Shown: positions 19,055 to 27,379 of the stretch, piece after piece
Position numbering within the stretch: position 1 is the stretch's first letter
Layout: each line of letters opens with the position of its first letter
DNA from: Sphaerisporangium siamense
Lineage (GTDB): Bacteria; Actinomycetota; Actinomycetes; Streptosporangiales; Streptosporangiaceae
DNA: 64,000 bases
Reading direction: 5' to 3'
Assembly (NCBI RefSeq): GCF_014205275.1
Contig: NZ_JACHND010000001.1
Coordinates: forward strand, 7,750,001 to 7,814,000
Notes under the pieces: generated by a model
Databases searched by the model: none
What the model was told of the DNA's origin: nothing
Seen by the model: only the letters and a program-made list of their open reading frames with translations
Made by a program: the position numbers and the translations under genes

Positions 19055-19090
19055 GCCGCCGGCACCTGCCCCTCGTCCATGCGCACCCGC

Positions 19091-19107
19091 CCTGACCTGC
19101 GACGTCT
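19091..19107. repeat. 17-bp direct repeat, copy 1
   Basis: CCTGACCTGCGACGTCT here recurs exactly at 20597-20613. Copy 1 lies 37 bp upstream of the preferred CoA-transferase ATG (minus strand). Both copies sit upstream of minus-strand genes and flank the M23 peptidase and nitroreductase genes, so they could be a shared operator or the footprint of a rearrangement. Confidence 0.5.
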
Positions 19108-19222
19108 GTTTCACAGGCCGGTCGACTGTCTCGTGCACGCTCTCACCGTGTCCTAGGAACGGTTATGCACAGAATCTCGTTCGGCCGACCGCGGGCGACC
19201 CGATCGAGGCCAGTGTGCTCCT

Positions 19223-20029
19223 GTGCCGCGCTTTCCGAACCCGCTCGCCGTGGTGTTCCTGGTCACTCTCGCCGCCGTCCCCGCCACGGTGACGACCATC
19301 CGATCACCCGCCGGCCCTGGCCGCACGATCGCCGTCGGCCACGTCGCGGCATGGCCGCCGACCCCGCGATCTTCAGGCCCCGCGACCCCCGCGCCTTCGG
19401 CGCACCGCACGACCAAGCCCGACCGCACATCCGCCACGCCCCATGCAGCGGCCGTGGCCCGCTCCGCGCTACGACCCGCCACTCCCCCTTCAGCGGCTCC
19501 TGACCACTTCACCGATGACATGCCCACGGCCAAGGAGCTCGCCGCCCTGGCCGGCGATCCTCCATCGACGGAGCGTCCTCGGTGGAGGGCACCCCTCAAG
19601 GCCCCTCTACGGGTTCTCCGTCGCTTCTCGCCTCCCGCGGAGCCGTGGCTGGCGGGGCACCGTGGAGTGGATCTCCCGGCGGAGCCGGGGTGGCCGGTGG
19701 TCGCGGCGGGCCCGGGAACCGTCGGATACGCCGGTCCGTTCGCGGGCCGGGGCGTCGTGATGATCGTTCATCCGGGAGGACTGCGCACCACGTACCTGCC
19801 GGTTCGCGCGTCGGTCCGGCGCGGCCAGGTCGTGAGATCCGGCGACGTCATCGGCGCCGTCGAGCCGACCACCGGCCACTGCCCGGCCTCCTGCCTGCAC
19901 TGGGGCCTGATCCGCGGCGCCCGCTACCTGGACGCCCTGCTCCTCATCGGTCTCGGACAGGTCCGCCTGCTCCCAAGATGGCAACCCATGACACTCACGG
20001 GAACAACGGGCGATCCCTTCCATCAATAG
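19223..20029 (+). CDS. M23 family peptidoglycan metallopeptidase, secreted
   Basis: This 268-residue protein has an N-terminal hydrophobic signal/anchor (PLAVVFLVTLAAVPATVTT), a ~90-residue Pro/Ser/Ala-rich linker and a C-terminal LytM/M23 domain. Zinc-ligand motifs are GHRGVDLPAE (H and D) and CLHWGLIRGARYLD (the HxH-equivalent region, here with LHWGL). GTVGYAGPFAGRGVVMIVHP is the central strand region. It probably cleaves peptidoglycan cross-bridges outside the cell. The GTG start lacks a strong ribosome binding site. An M23 gene divergent from rpsB is common in actinobacteria; here the CoA-transferase separates them. Confidence 0.85.
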   Translation: MPRFPNPLAVVFLVTLAAVPATVTTIRSPAGPGRTIAVGHVAAWPPTPRSSGPATPAPSAHRTTKPDRTSATPHAAAVARSALRPATPPSAAPDHFTDDMPTAKELAALAGDPPSTERPRWRAPLKAPLRVLRRFSPPAEPWLAGHRGVDLPAEPGWPVVAAGPGTVGYAGPFAGRGVVMIVHPGGLRTTYLPVRASVRRGQVVRSGDVIGAVEPTTGHCPASCLHWGLIRGARYLDALLLIGLGQVRLLPRWQPMTLTGTTGDPFHQ

Positions 20030-20085
20030 GACCGAACGGCCGCCCCTGCCCCCCCTGCGAAAGACACCAACCCCCTCACGTGCGC

Positions 20086-20532
20086 TCAGCCGCCGTATTC
20101 GATGACCACCAGAGGGATCTCCCGATCGGTGCGGGACTGATGAGCGGCGACTCCCGGATTGCCGGCCTCAAGGATGCCGAACAGGCGCTCACGCTCGGCT
20201 CCCCGTGCCGTGGAGGCGGTGCCCTCGAAGGTCTTCACCACGCCGTCCTCGGTCTTGAGTTCGATGGTCACCCGGGGATCGGCGACCAGGTTGTGGTACC
20301 ACGCCGGGTGAACCGGGGCCGCCATGGCCGAGGCCCACAGGACGATGCGACCGGGCCCGTCGGCGAAGAACGCGAGCGGCGCCGTTCGGGCCCGTCCGCT
20401 CCGTGCTCCTGTCGTGGTGAGCAGGACGAGCGGCGTGTCCTTCAGCATCTCGTGCGTGATCTGCCCGTTCCGGGTCCGGAACTCCTCGATGATCGCCCGG
20501 TTGAACGCCTGGACATCGTTCGGCATCGACAT
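20086..20532 (-). CDS. Deazaflavin (F420)-dependent nitroreductase family protein (DDN-like)
   Basis: This 148-residue protein has the split-barrel DDN pattern: IIEEFRTRNGQ, LVLLTTTGARSGRARTAPLA, HPAWYHNLVADPRVTIELKT and a terminal REIPLVVIEYGG. The family binds F420H2 and reduces quinones or nitro compounds. No signal peptide is visible, so it is cytosolic. It converges on the M23 gene. A 17-bp motif shared with the CoA-transferase upstream region lies 65 bp upstream of its start. The physiological substrate is unknown. Confidence 0.87.
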   Translation of the reverse strand: MSMPNDVQAFNRAIIEEFRTRNGQITHEMLKDTPLVLLTTTGARSGRARTAPLAFFADGPGRIVLWASAMAAPVHPAWYHNLVADPRVTIELKTEDGVVKTFEGTASTARGAERERLFGILEAGNPGVAAHQSRTDREIPLVVIEYGG

Positions 20533-20867
20533 GTGCCGCTCCTTCGAAGCTCATGGCCGTATCCACGTCTCGATCACCACGCTAAGTCGGCCCGCGCCTG
20601 ACCTGCGACGTCTTCTCGCGGCGTGGCGATCCGACATCTACGGACGGCGCGGACCGTCCCGCGAGTCGTCCACAACCTCGCACCGGCACTTCGGAAGGGA
20701 TCATGGGGATCACTCGCCCGAGACGCCGCTGACCTGCGCCATCGCCGTCACCCCCCTTCACGGCCGAGCTCGAAACCGAACGCCGCTCAGCCGACTGTCC
20801 ACAGAACCGGGTTCTACGGACGAGCCGGCGACCGGAATCGGCGAAGGTCGCTGCCGGAGGTGGTCAC
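20533..20867. other. Intergenic region between nitroreductase and yraN
   Basis: This 335-bp stretch contains the second copy of the 17-bp repeat (20597-20613) and no supportable gene. GTCCACA occurs at two places (near 20668 and 20799), the latter within CTGTCCACA, one mismatch from an actinobacterial DnaA box; two isolated near-matches do not indicate an origin. A GGAGGTGGTC ribosome binding site for yraN is at its right edge. Confidence 0.45.
20597..20613. repeat. 17-bp direct repeat, copy 2
   Basis: This is the exact second copy of CCTGACCTGCGACGTCT, 65 bp upstream of the nitroreductase start on the minus strand. See the copy at 19091-19107. Confidence 0.5.
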
Positions 20868-21221
20868 ATGGCCGCGACACACGAGCTCGGCAGGCACGGC
20901 GAGCAGCTCGCCGTCGATTATCTGCGAGCGGCCGGTTACAAGATCCTCGACCGCAACTGGTCCTGCGCCGAGGGCGAGATCGACATTCTCGCCCGGCACG
21001 GCTCGGCCCTCGTGGTCGTGGAGGTCAAGACGCGGTCGGGGCGCAGCCACGGCACCGCGTTCGAAGCGGTGACGCCGGCGAAGCTGACACGGCTGCGCAT
21101 GCTGGCCGCGCGGTGGCTCAGCGGCCAGTCGGAATGGTTCTCCGCGATCCGCATCGACGTGGTCGCGCTGGAGCGCTTCGGCGGAGAGTTCTCCATCCGG
21201 CACGACCGGGGGGTGTCGTGA
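20868..21221 (+). CDS. yraN: YraN/UPF0102 family nuclease-fold protein
   Basis: This 117-residue protein has GRHGEQLAVDYLRAAGYKIL followed by EGEIDILARHGSALVVVEVK, the E/EID/EVK arrangement of restriction-endonuclease-like folds. The family is linked by conserved position to yifB/comM and dprA, and so probably to DNA processing, but its activity is not established. GGAGGTGG precedes the ATG. Its TGA directly abuts the yifB ATG, so the genes are co-translated. Confidence 0.95.
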   Translation: MAATHELGRHGEQLAVDYLRAAGYKILDRNWSCAEGEIDILARHGSALVVVEVKTRSGRSHGTAFEAVTPAKLTRLRMLAARWLSGQSEWFSAIRIDVVALERFGGEFSIRHDRGVS

Positions 21222-22763
21222 ATGGCCGTCGCCCGTACGCGCTGCGTGGCGCTGGTCGGCGTCAGCGGCCACATCGTCGAAGTGGAGGCCGACGTGGGCC
21301 ATGGCATCGCCGGCGTCAGCCTGATCGGCATGCTGGACACGGCTCTCAGCGAGGCCCGTGACCGTGTCCGCTCCGCGGTGATCAACAGCAGGTACGCCTG
21401 GCCCGACGCCCGGGTCACGATCAGCCTGTTCCCGGCCAGTCTCCCGAAGCGTGGAAGCCTCTTCGACCTCGCGATCGCGGTGGCCTTGCTGGGCGCGGCC
21501 GGTCTGGTGCCGAGGAAGCCGATCTCCGTGCCGTTCTTCCTGGGTGAGCTGGGGCTGGACGGCTCGGTCCGCCCGGTGCGCGGCATCCTGCCCGCGGTCA
21601 TGGCGGCGGCCGACGCCGGAGCGCGTTCGGTGGTCGTCCCCATCGCCAACGCGGCCGAGGCCGCCCTGGTCCCGGGCGTGGACGTCATTCCGGTGCTCAC
21701 CCTCGCCGAACTGGTCGAGTGGCTGCGGACCGGCGATGCCGCCTCCCAGCCCCTCCTGCCCACCCTTCCCGACCCATGGGCCGACAGCTCGTCTCCTGAC
21801 GAGCCTCCCCTCGACCTCGCCGATGTCGCGGGGCAGGCCACGGCGCGCCGCGCGCTGGAGGTCTGCGCCGCGGGCGGTCACAATCTGTGGATGCTGGGCC
21901 AGCCCGGCACGGGCAAGACCATGCTCGCCGAGCGTCTGCCCACGCTCCTGCCTGCCCTGGACCGTGACCAGGCCCTGGAGATCACGGCCATCCACTCGGT
22001 GGCGGGCACTCTCCCGGCCGACCGGCCGCTGCTGACCCGCCCGCCCTTCATGGCCCCGCACCACACCGCGACGGTCGCCGCGATCGTCGGAGGCGGAAGC
22101 AACGTGATCCGCCCGGGCGCCGTCTCACTGGCCCATCGTGGAGTGCTCTTCCTCGACGAGGCTCCCGAGTTCCCGGCACGTGTCCTCGACTCGCTGCGCC
22201 AGCCGATCGAGTCGGGCAAGGTGGTGGTCGCCAGAGCGGCGGGAACCGTCTCCTTCCCGGCCAGGTTCATGCTGGTGCTGGCCGCGAACCCGTGCCCGTG
22301 CGCCCGGCCGTCCACCCCCGAGAATCCCTGCCAGTGCACGCCCACCCAGCGGCGCCGTTACCTGGCCCGCCTGTCCGGGCCGCTGGTCGATCGCATCGAC
22401 GTGAAAGTGCGGCTGGCCCGCTCCACCCGGCGCGAACTGCTGGCGGACCGGCAGTTCATCGAGACCAGCGCCGTCGTGGCGGAGCGGGTGTCGCTGGCGC
22501 GCGAGCGCACGCTCAAGCGCCTGACCGGAACACCGTGGACGTGCAACGCCGAGATCCCCACGGCGGCCCTCCACGGCGAGTTCCGCCTCCCGTCCTCCGC
22601 GATGGCGCCGCTCTACCGATGCCTGGACACCGGCGAACTCAGCGCCCGCGGACTCGATCGTGTGATCCGCGTCGCCTGGACGCTCGCCGACCTCACCGGC
22701 AAGGTCGAACCTGACATCACCGAGAGCAACACCGCCCTCGGCCTCTGGTTGGGGTCGGAATGA
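21222..22763 (+). CDS. YifB/ComM-family Mg-chelatase-like AAA+ ATPase
   Basis: This 513-residue protein has an N-terminal Lon-protease-like ChlI domain (VEADVGHGIAGVSLIGMLDT), Walker A GQPGTGKTM near residue 227, Walker B VLFLDEAPEF near 308 and a C-terminal lid domain (ARGLDRVIRVAWTLADLTG). LAANPCPCARPSTPENPCQC is a cysteine cluster typical of the family. ComM is a hexameric helicase that extends branch migration during transformation; here it lies between yraN and dprA, supporting a DNA-uptake or recombination role. It overlaps dprA by 4 bp (ATGA). Confidence 0.95.
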   Translation: MAVARTRCVALVGVSGHIVEVEADVGHGIAGVSLIGMLDTALSEARDRVRSAVINSRYAWPDARVTISLFPASLPKRGSLFDLAIAVALLGAAGLVPRKPISVPFFLGELGLDGSVRPVRGILPAVMAAADAGARSVVVPIANAAEAALVPGVDVIPVLTLAELVEWLRTGDAASQPLLPTLPDPWADSSSPDEPPLDLADVAGQATARRALEVCAAGGHNLWMLGQPGTGKTMLAERLPTLLPALDRDQALEITAIHSVAGTLPADRPLLTRPPFMAPHHTATVAAIVGGGSNVIRPGAVSLAHRGVLFLDEAPEFPARVLDSLRQPIESGKVVVARAAGTVSFPARFMLVLAANPCPCARPSTPENPCQCTPTQRRRYLARLSGPLVDRIDVKVRLARSTRRELLADRQFIETSAVVAERVSLARERTLKRLTGTPWTCNAEIPTAALHGEFRLPSSAMAPLYRCLDTGELSARGLDRVIRVAWTLADLTGKVEPDITESNTALGLWLGSE

Positions 22764-24475
22764 ACACCCCACCTCTCCACGACGCCCCCGGCACGTACGA
22801 AGCCACGGCGCCGGCCGACGGCATAGTCGGCGTTCCCTTCCCTCATTCCGACGTGAAGGGATGGTCGGCCGTCCCAGCAGACAACCAAGGCCACACGCCG
22901 ACACGAAACGCCCATCGTGACTCCCCCCATGACGAAGGCGAGACCGACTCCACCAGAGACGGAGACGAGGACTCCACATCGGACGAATACCGTGGCGCGA
23001 CAGGCGATCAAGACCACGGCCTGCTACGTAGCGGAATCCCAGGCTCGGTGACGAACGGCGGCCATGGCTCGGCGGGAGATCACGACCGTGCCCTGGAAGG
23101 TGAGGCATCGCTGCCGCATGTCGGACGTGGTCTCTCCGTGGGCGGTGGAGTAGCGGGCGATTCCTGCGCCGGAGAGAAGACTTCTCGTCTCGCCTTGCGC
23201 GAGGCGCCGGGGTATGGCCGGCGGGAGGTTGTCGTGGAGGTGGACTGCCTTCAGTGGGACGCCGTACGGCTGGCTCGGGTCACGTTGATGCGGGTGGCCG
23301 ATGCCGGTGACGGGGTGATGGGTAGGCTCGTCGCCGCGTACGGGCCGGAGGGGGCGCTGGGCCAGGTCCGGCGCGGCCATCTCGATCCGAGCTTCGTCGA
23401 AGAGCTTTCCAGTGGGAAGGGGCGCACACCCGATCTCGCGCGCCTGCTGGAGGGCTGGCATGCGCGGCTCATGGCCGCCGATCCGGTGACGGACCTCATC
23501 GAGGGTCACCGGCTGGGCGCTCGCCTGATCGTGCCCGGCGACCTCGAATGGCCGAGCCAGCTCGACGATCTGGGGTCCGCGCGGCCGTTCGGCCTGTGGG
23601 TGCACGGCAACGCCGATCTCCGCTTCTCCTGCCTGCGGTCGGTGGCCCTGGTCGGGTCCAGGGCGGCCACTCCGTACGGAGCCCATGTGGCCGCGGAGTT
23701 CGGCGCCGGTCTCAGCGAGTCGGGGTGGACCGTGATCTCCGGTGGCGCCTACGGCATCGACACCGCGGCGCATCGAGGGGCCCTTGCCGGCGAGGCACAG
23801 ACGATCGCCGTCCTGGCCAGCGGGACGGACGTCGCCTACCCCGTGGCGAACCACCATCTCTTCGAGGCCATCCGCGCGAGGGGGTTGATCGTCAGCGAGT
23901 CGCCGATGGGCGTCCGTCCTACCCGGCCGCGGTTCCTCGTGCGCAATCGGATCATCGCCGCGCTGTCCCGGGGGACGGTCGTCGTCGAAGCCGCCGTACG
24001 CAGCGGAGCCCTGAACACGGCCGGCCACGCCGTCGCGCTCAGACGCCACCTCGCCGCCGTGCCCGGCCCGGTGACCTCGGAGAACTCGGTCGGCTGCCAC
24101 CGGCTCATCCGTCGCGCGGAAGCGGTCTGCGTGACGTCCGCGCGGGACGTCATCGAGCTGGTCGGGGCCATTGGTGACGATCTCGCTCCGGAACCTCGCG
24201 GCCCGGTCCTGCCCAGGGACGCCCTGGACGAGGAATCCCGCCAGGTCCTGGAAGCCGTTCCCTCCCGCGCGGGAGCCGGCCCCGCCACGATCGCCCTCGA
24301 CTCCGGGCTCGACCTGGCAACGACCCTGGCCTGCCTAGGAGCCCTCGCCGCCGCAGGCTACGTCGAACGCACCGACTCCGGCTGGCGCGCCCACCGCCAC
24401 CCCGAGGTCTCAAACAACCGAATGACCCGAACCAACGGGGGTGATCGCGGTCGTCCCGATCCGGTCCGGCGTTGA
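22760..24475 (+). CDS. dprA: DNA-processing protein DprA with long acidic N-terminal extension
   Basis: This 571-residue protein carries the DprA Rossmann core: VALVGSRAATPYG near residue 298, VISGGAYGIDTAAHRGALAG, SESPMGVRPTRPRFLVRNRI and VVEAAVRSGALNTAGHA. A C-terminal winged-helix-like segment follows. DprA loads RecA onto incoming single-stranded DNA. The first ~150 residues are Asp/Gly/Ser-rich and likely disordered, absent from typical 370-residue DprA. The ATGA overlap with yifB supports the long start, but an internal start cannot be excluded. A SAM-like segment lies at about 155-240. Confidence 0.93.
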   Translation: MNTPPLHDAPGTYEATAPADGIVGVPFPHSDVKGWSAVPADNQGHTPTRNAHRDSPHDEGETDSTRDGDEDSTSDEYRGATGDQDHGLLRSGIPGSVTNGGHGSAGDHDRALEGEASLPHVGRGLSVGGGVAGDSCAGEKTSRLALREAPGYGRREVVVEVDCLQWDAVRLARVTLMRVADAGDGVMGRLVAAYGPEGALGQVRRGHLDPSFVEELSSGKGRTPDLARLLEGWHARLMAADPVTDLIEGHRLGARLIVPGDLEWPSQLDDLGSARPFGLWVHGNADLRFSCLRSVALVGSRAATPYGAHVAAEFGAGLSESGWTVISGGAYGIDTAAHRGALAGEAQTIAVLASGTDVAYPVANHHLFEAIRARGLIVSESPMGVRPTRPRFLVRNRIIAALSRGTVVVEAAVRSGALNTAGHAVALRRHLAAVPGPVTSENSVGCHRLIRRAEAVCVTSARDVIELVGAIGDDLAPEPRGPVLPRDALDEESRQVLEAVPSRAGAGPATIALDSGLDLATTLACLGALAAAGYVERTDSGWRAHRHPEVSNNRMTRTNGGDRGRPDPVRR

Positions 24476-25062
24476 AGTGCTGAAGCCAGGCTTCACAATC
24501 AGGGTCGCGTCCGCGGTGCCGGCGCTCTCCTCTGGCTGGGCGGATCGTATTACTCCCACCGGTGAGGAGTGGGCCTGGCTGAGTGAGGATCGCAGTACGC
24601 GTGGACGTGCCGGTCAGCGAGCAAGATGACCACGCTGCACCCGCCCCCCAGCCGTTGCTGAGCGGGATGCCGCCCACCGACCTGGCCATCGGCGGTGGAA
24701 TGCCATCGCCGACCCGGACGTGTGGGAGTGGGACACCGCTGCCGACCTGAGCATGAGGCGGGTGGGTGCGGGTGCCGGCATGGGCATCAAGCGGTGGGAT
24801 ACCGTCGCCAGCCCGGACCTACAAGAGCGCGGCACCGCTGCCCAGCTGAGCGTGGGGCTTGGAGTGCGGGTACCGACATGGCCGCCAAGCGGCGGAACGC
24901 CGTCGCCAGCCCGGACATATGGGAGCGCGGACCGCTGCCCAGCTGAGCGTGAGGCTGGTGAGTGCGGGTATCGGCCTGGGGTTGTGGTGGTGGGCCGTGG
25001 GTGGATTGGGCGTGAGGGTTGGAAGGGGTGGTGGGGGTTGTCGGGGCTGGTGAGGGTGGGTT
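24476..25062. other. Intergenic region with tandem repeats between dprA and DUF2469 gene
   Basis: The 587-bp stretch between two convergent genes holds no recognisable gene. Most of it is the degenerate tandem repeat described separately, and the right part (about 24976-25060) is unusually G-rich on the plus strand. Open frames through it are repeat-derived and shift frame between repeat copies. Confidence 0.6.
24650..24985. repeat. Degenerate ~98-bp tandem repeat, about 3.5 copies
   Basis: The anchor CCRTCGCC(A/G)(A/G)CCCGGAC recurs at about 24703, 24802 and 24900, giving periods of 99 and 98 bp. Each copy also has a CTGAGC-type segment, an ACCGACATGGCC or GCCGGCATGGGC segment, and a final AAGCGGYGGRA segment. 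A partial copy precedes the first. Because the period is not constant in multiples of three, the reading frame is not preserved, so the repeat is probably non-coding. The unit is unlike the flanking genes. Confidence 0.75.
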
Positions 25063-25386
25063 TTAGTTGGAGAAGCCTTCCTTGGGCATTTCCAGGTCTG
25101 GTTTGGCCAGTTCTTCTACGTTGACGTCTTTGAAGGTGACCACGCGGACGTTCTTGACGAAGCGCGCGGGGCGGTACATGTCCCAGACCCAGGCGTCCTG
25201 CATCTTGACGTCGAAGAACACGTCGCCGTTCTCGGCGGTGCGCACGTCGAGATCGACGGAGTTGGTCAGATAGAAGCGCCGCTCGGTCTCAACGACATAG
25301 GTGAACAAGCCCACCACGTCGCGGTACTCCCGGTAGAGCTGCAACTCCATTTCGGTCTCGTATTTTTCGAGATCCTCTGCGCTCAT
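25063..25386 (-). CDS. DUF2469 family protein
   Basis: This 107-residue acidic protein starts MSAEDLEKYETEMELQLYRE and contains VVGLFTYVVETERRFYLTNS and DVKMQDAWVWDMYRPARFVK. The family is highly conserved across actinobacteria and sits beside rnhB, as here (39 bp downstream of it). No catalytic motif is apparent. Function is unknown. It is convergent with dprA across the tandem repeat region. Confidence 0.93.
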   Translation of the reverse strand: MSAEDLEKYETEMELQLYREYRDVVGLFTYVVETERRFYLTNSVDLDVRTAENGDVFFDVKMQDAWVWDMYRPARFVKNVRVVTFKDVNVEELAKPDLEMPKEGFSN

Positions 25387-25425
25387 CCCGGCCCTCCACT
25401 TCCCTTCCTCCCCCGGTGCGGCCGA

Positions 25426-26121
25426 TCAGGCGACACCGGCCCCCATTTCATTCTCGCCCATCGCGGTGCCCGCTCCGGACCGCGCCACCGAGTTCACGGT
25501 CACAAATGAGAACCGATGATGCGGGCTGGGCCCATGAGCGGCCAGAGCACGGCGATGCGCCGCCGTGACGTACCCCTTGTGCTCGGCGAAGCCGTACTGG
25601 GGGTAGAGGTCGTTCAGCGAGGTCATCATGCGGTCCCTCGTCACTTTGGCGACGATGGACGCGGCCGCCACGCACGCCGACACCTGATCACCCTTCCAGA
25701 CGGCCAGGGACGGCGCGGGCAGGCCCGGCACCGGGAACCCGTCGATCAGAACGTACCCGAGATCGCACTGAAGACCCGCGACGGCCCGCCGCATGCCGGC
25801 GATGTTGCACTTGTGCAGGCCGCGTGCGTCGATCTCGTCCGGAGGGATCACCACCACCTTCACCGAGCGCGCGCTGCCGAGGATGCGGTCGTGCAGTTCC
25901 TCGCGCCGGGCGGGCGACAGCGCCTTGGAGTCGGCCAGGCCGTCGAGCTCGGAGCGCAGCACCACGGCGGCGACCACCAGCGGACCGGCGCAGGCCCCAC
26001 GGCCCGCCTCGTCTACCCCGGCGATGGGAGACAGTCCTCGCCGCGCGAGCGCACGCTCATATCCGTAAAGTCCGGAATCGCGGCGCACGATGCTCGGGCG
26101 CGGACGGTACAGAACAGTCAT
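25426..26121 (-). CDS. rnhB: Ribonuclease HII
   Basis: The protein is 231 residues from the ATG at 26121; the longer in-frame extension to 26220 is not family-like. The active-site motif IAGVDEAGRGACAGPLV supplies D37 and E38. YVLIDGFPVPG gives the next aspartate near residue 128, and AAASIVAKVTRDRMM with YPQYGFAEHKGY completes the fold. It removes ribonucleotides from DNA. It belongs to the lepB-rnhB-DUF2469 series and is 241 bp downstream of a signal peptidase gene. Confidence 0.95.
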   Translation of the reverse strand: MTVLYRPRPSIVRRDSGLYGYERALARRGLSPIAGVDEAGRGACAGPLVVAAVVLRSELDGLADSKALSPARREELHDRILGSARSVKVVVIPPDEIDARGLHKCNIAGMRRAVAGLQCDLGYVLIDGFPVPGLPAPSLAVWKGDQVSACVAAASIVAKVTRDRMMTSLNDLYPQYGFAEHKGYVTAAHRRALAAHGPSPHHRFSFVTVNSVARSGAGTAMGENEMGAGVA

Positions 26122-26362
26122 AAGCCAAGCGGCACGGAACCCCGCCGCGAGGGGCTGAACCCGCGGGACAGTCGGACCCCCCGGCCGGTGAACGGCGATG
26201 CGAGCACGACCATGGCCCAAGCCTACGCCGGATTCGGCGGTACGGGTACGCTATCGCCCCTTTGAGGATCTTCCCCAGCCCCGGCGTCCGCGTCCCGGCA
26301 CGTCGCGTGACCGCGGACGGCCCTCGGCCAGGCAGGTCACGATCGTCCGCGCCCGGCGCGGG

Positions 26363-27379
26363 TCAGGGGATCTTGGCGAAGGACTCCGGGACAGGGAGCG
26401 TTCTCACCCGGGAGAAGGGCCAGTACAGGGCGAAGGCCCGGCCGATGACGTCGTCGGTGGAGATCGTCCCGTGGTGCTCGTCCTTCATGTAGGCGCGGGA
26501 GTCCTCCGAGGCGGCGCGGTGGTCGCCCATGAGCCAGAGGCGGCCCGCGGGCACGGTGACGTCGAACTTCGGCTGCGACGGGAAGTCCTGCGGGTGGAGA
26601 TAGGAGGTCTCGTCGAGGGCGACGCCGTTGACCGTGACACGGCCGTCGGCGTCACAGCACTTCACCCGGTCCCCGCTGATGCCGATCACGCGCTTGATCG
26701 TCGTAGTGCCGTCCCAGCCCTTGAAGACGACCACCTCGCCGCGCCCGATGTCACCGGTGAGCCGGTTGACGACGACCATGTCGTTGACGAGCAGGGTCTC
26801 CTCCATGGACTCGGAGGGGATGTAGAAGGAGTCCAGGACGAACACACGCACGAGCACCACGGCGAGCACCCCGGCGAGCACGAGAAGCATCGACTCCCGC
26901 CACCCGGATTTCTTACCTTTCTCCTGGGGTGTCTCAGAATCGGTCAGCGGTGTTCCCGGATCGGCCTGCGGCGTCTCGGAATCGGGCGGCGATGTTCCAG
27001 GATCGGCCGCTGCCGTCCCGGAATCGGTCAGTGATGTCCCTGTATCGGTCGAGGGCGTCCCGGGATCCGATGGAGCATCGGACTTCGCCATGGCGGGTTC
27101 GGCCGTACCGAGGTCGTCGGGCTCAGCCGGATCGGATTCCGCCGTATCGGTGCCGGGCGAACCCGGACCGGCCTGCCGGGAGCCTGGAGGGGGGGAAGCA
27201 GTCCCACCGGCAACGGTTTCCTGGAGGGGCGGCTGGACGTCGGACACACCGGAGTCGTCGGATCCGGGTTTCCGGCCGGGGCCGGCTATGCGGCCAGGTC
27301 CGGACTCGTGGTCGAGGTCGGGCCCGTGGTCGGGATCAGGCCCGTGGTCAGGCTCGGGCTTGTGGTTGGCGGCGCTCAT
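26363..27379 (-). CDS. lepB: Signal peptidase I, paralogue with long disordered N-terminus
   Basis: This 338-residue protein has a single predicted transmembrane helix (SMLLVLAGVLAVVLVRVFVL) and then the catalytic serine in YIPSESMEETL near residue 189. The lysine of TTTIKRVIGISGD is near 229, and LWLMGDHRAASEDSRAY is the box E region. The ~155-residue cytoplasmic N-terminus is made of short Asp/Pro/Gly/Ser/Thr repeats (such as TDSGTPLTDSETPQ). It cleaves signal peptides of exported proteins. A second lepB lies just upstream on the same strand, and multiple signal peptidases are usual in actinomycetes. Confidence 0.93.
   Translation of the reverse strand: MSAANHKPEPDHGPDPDHGPDLDHESGPGRIAGPGRKPGSDDSGVSDVQPPLQETVAGGTASPPPGSRQAGPGSPGTDTAESDPAEPDDLGTAEPAMAKSDAPSDPGTPSTDTGTSLTDSGTAAADPGTSPPDSETPQADPGTPLTDSETPQEKGKKSGWRESMLLVLAGVLAVVLVRVFVLDSFYIPSESMEETLLVNDMVVVNRLTGDIGRGEVVVFKGWDGTTTIKRVIGISGDRVKCCDADGRVTVNGVALDETSYLHPQDFPSQPKFDVTVPAGRLWLMGDHRAASEDSRAYMKDEHHGTISTDDVIGRAFALYWPFSRVRTLPVPESFAKIP

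Noticed and set aside
20660-20810. GTCCACA-type near-matches suggesting DnaA boxes
   Set aside because: There are only two isolated imperfect matches, with no dnaA, dnaN or AT-rich unwinding region; not an origin.
24650-24985. CRISPR-like array
   Set aside because: The units are about 98 bp, degenerate and without short identical repeats separated by unique spacers; no cas genes are present.
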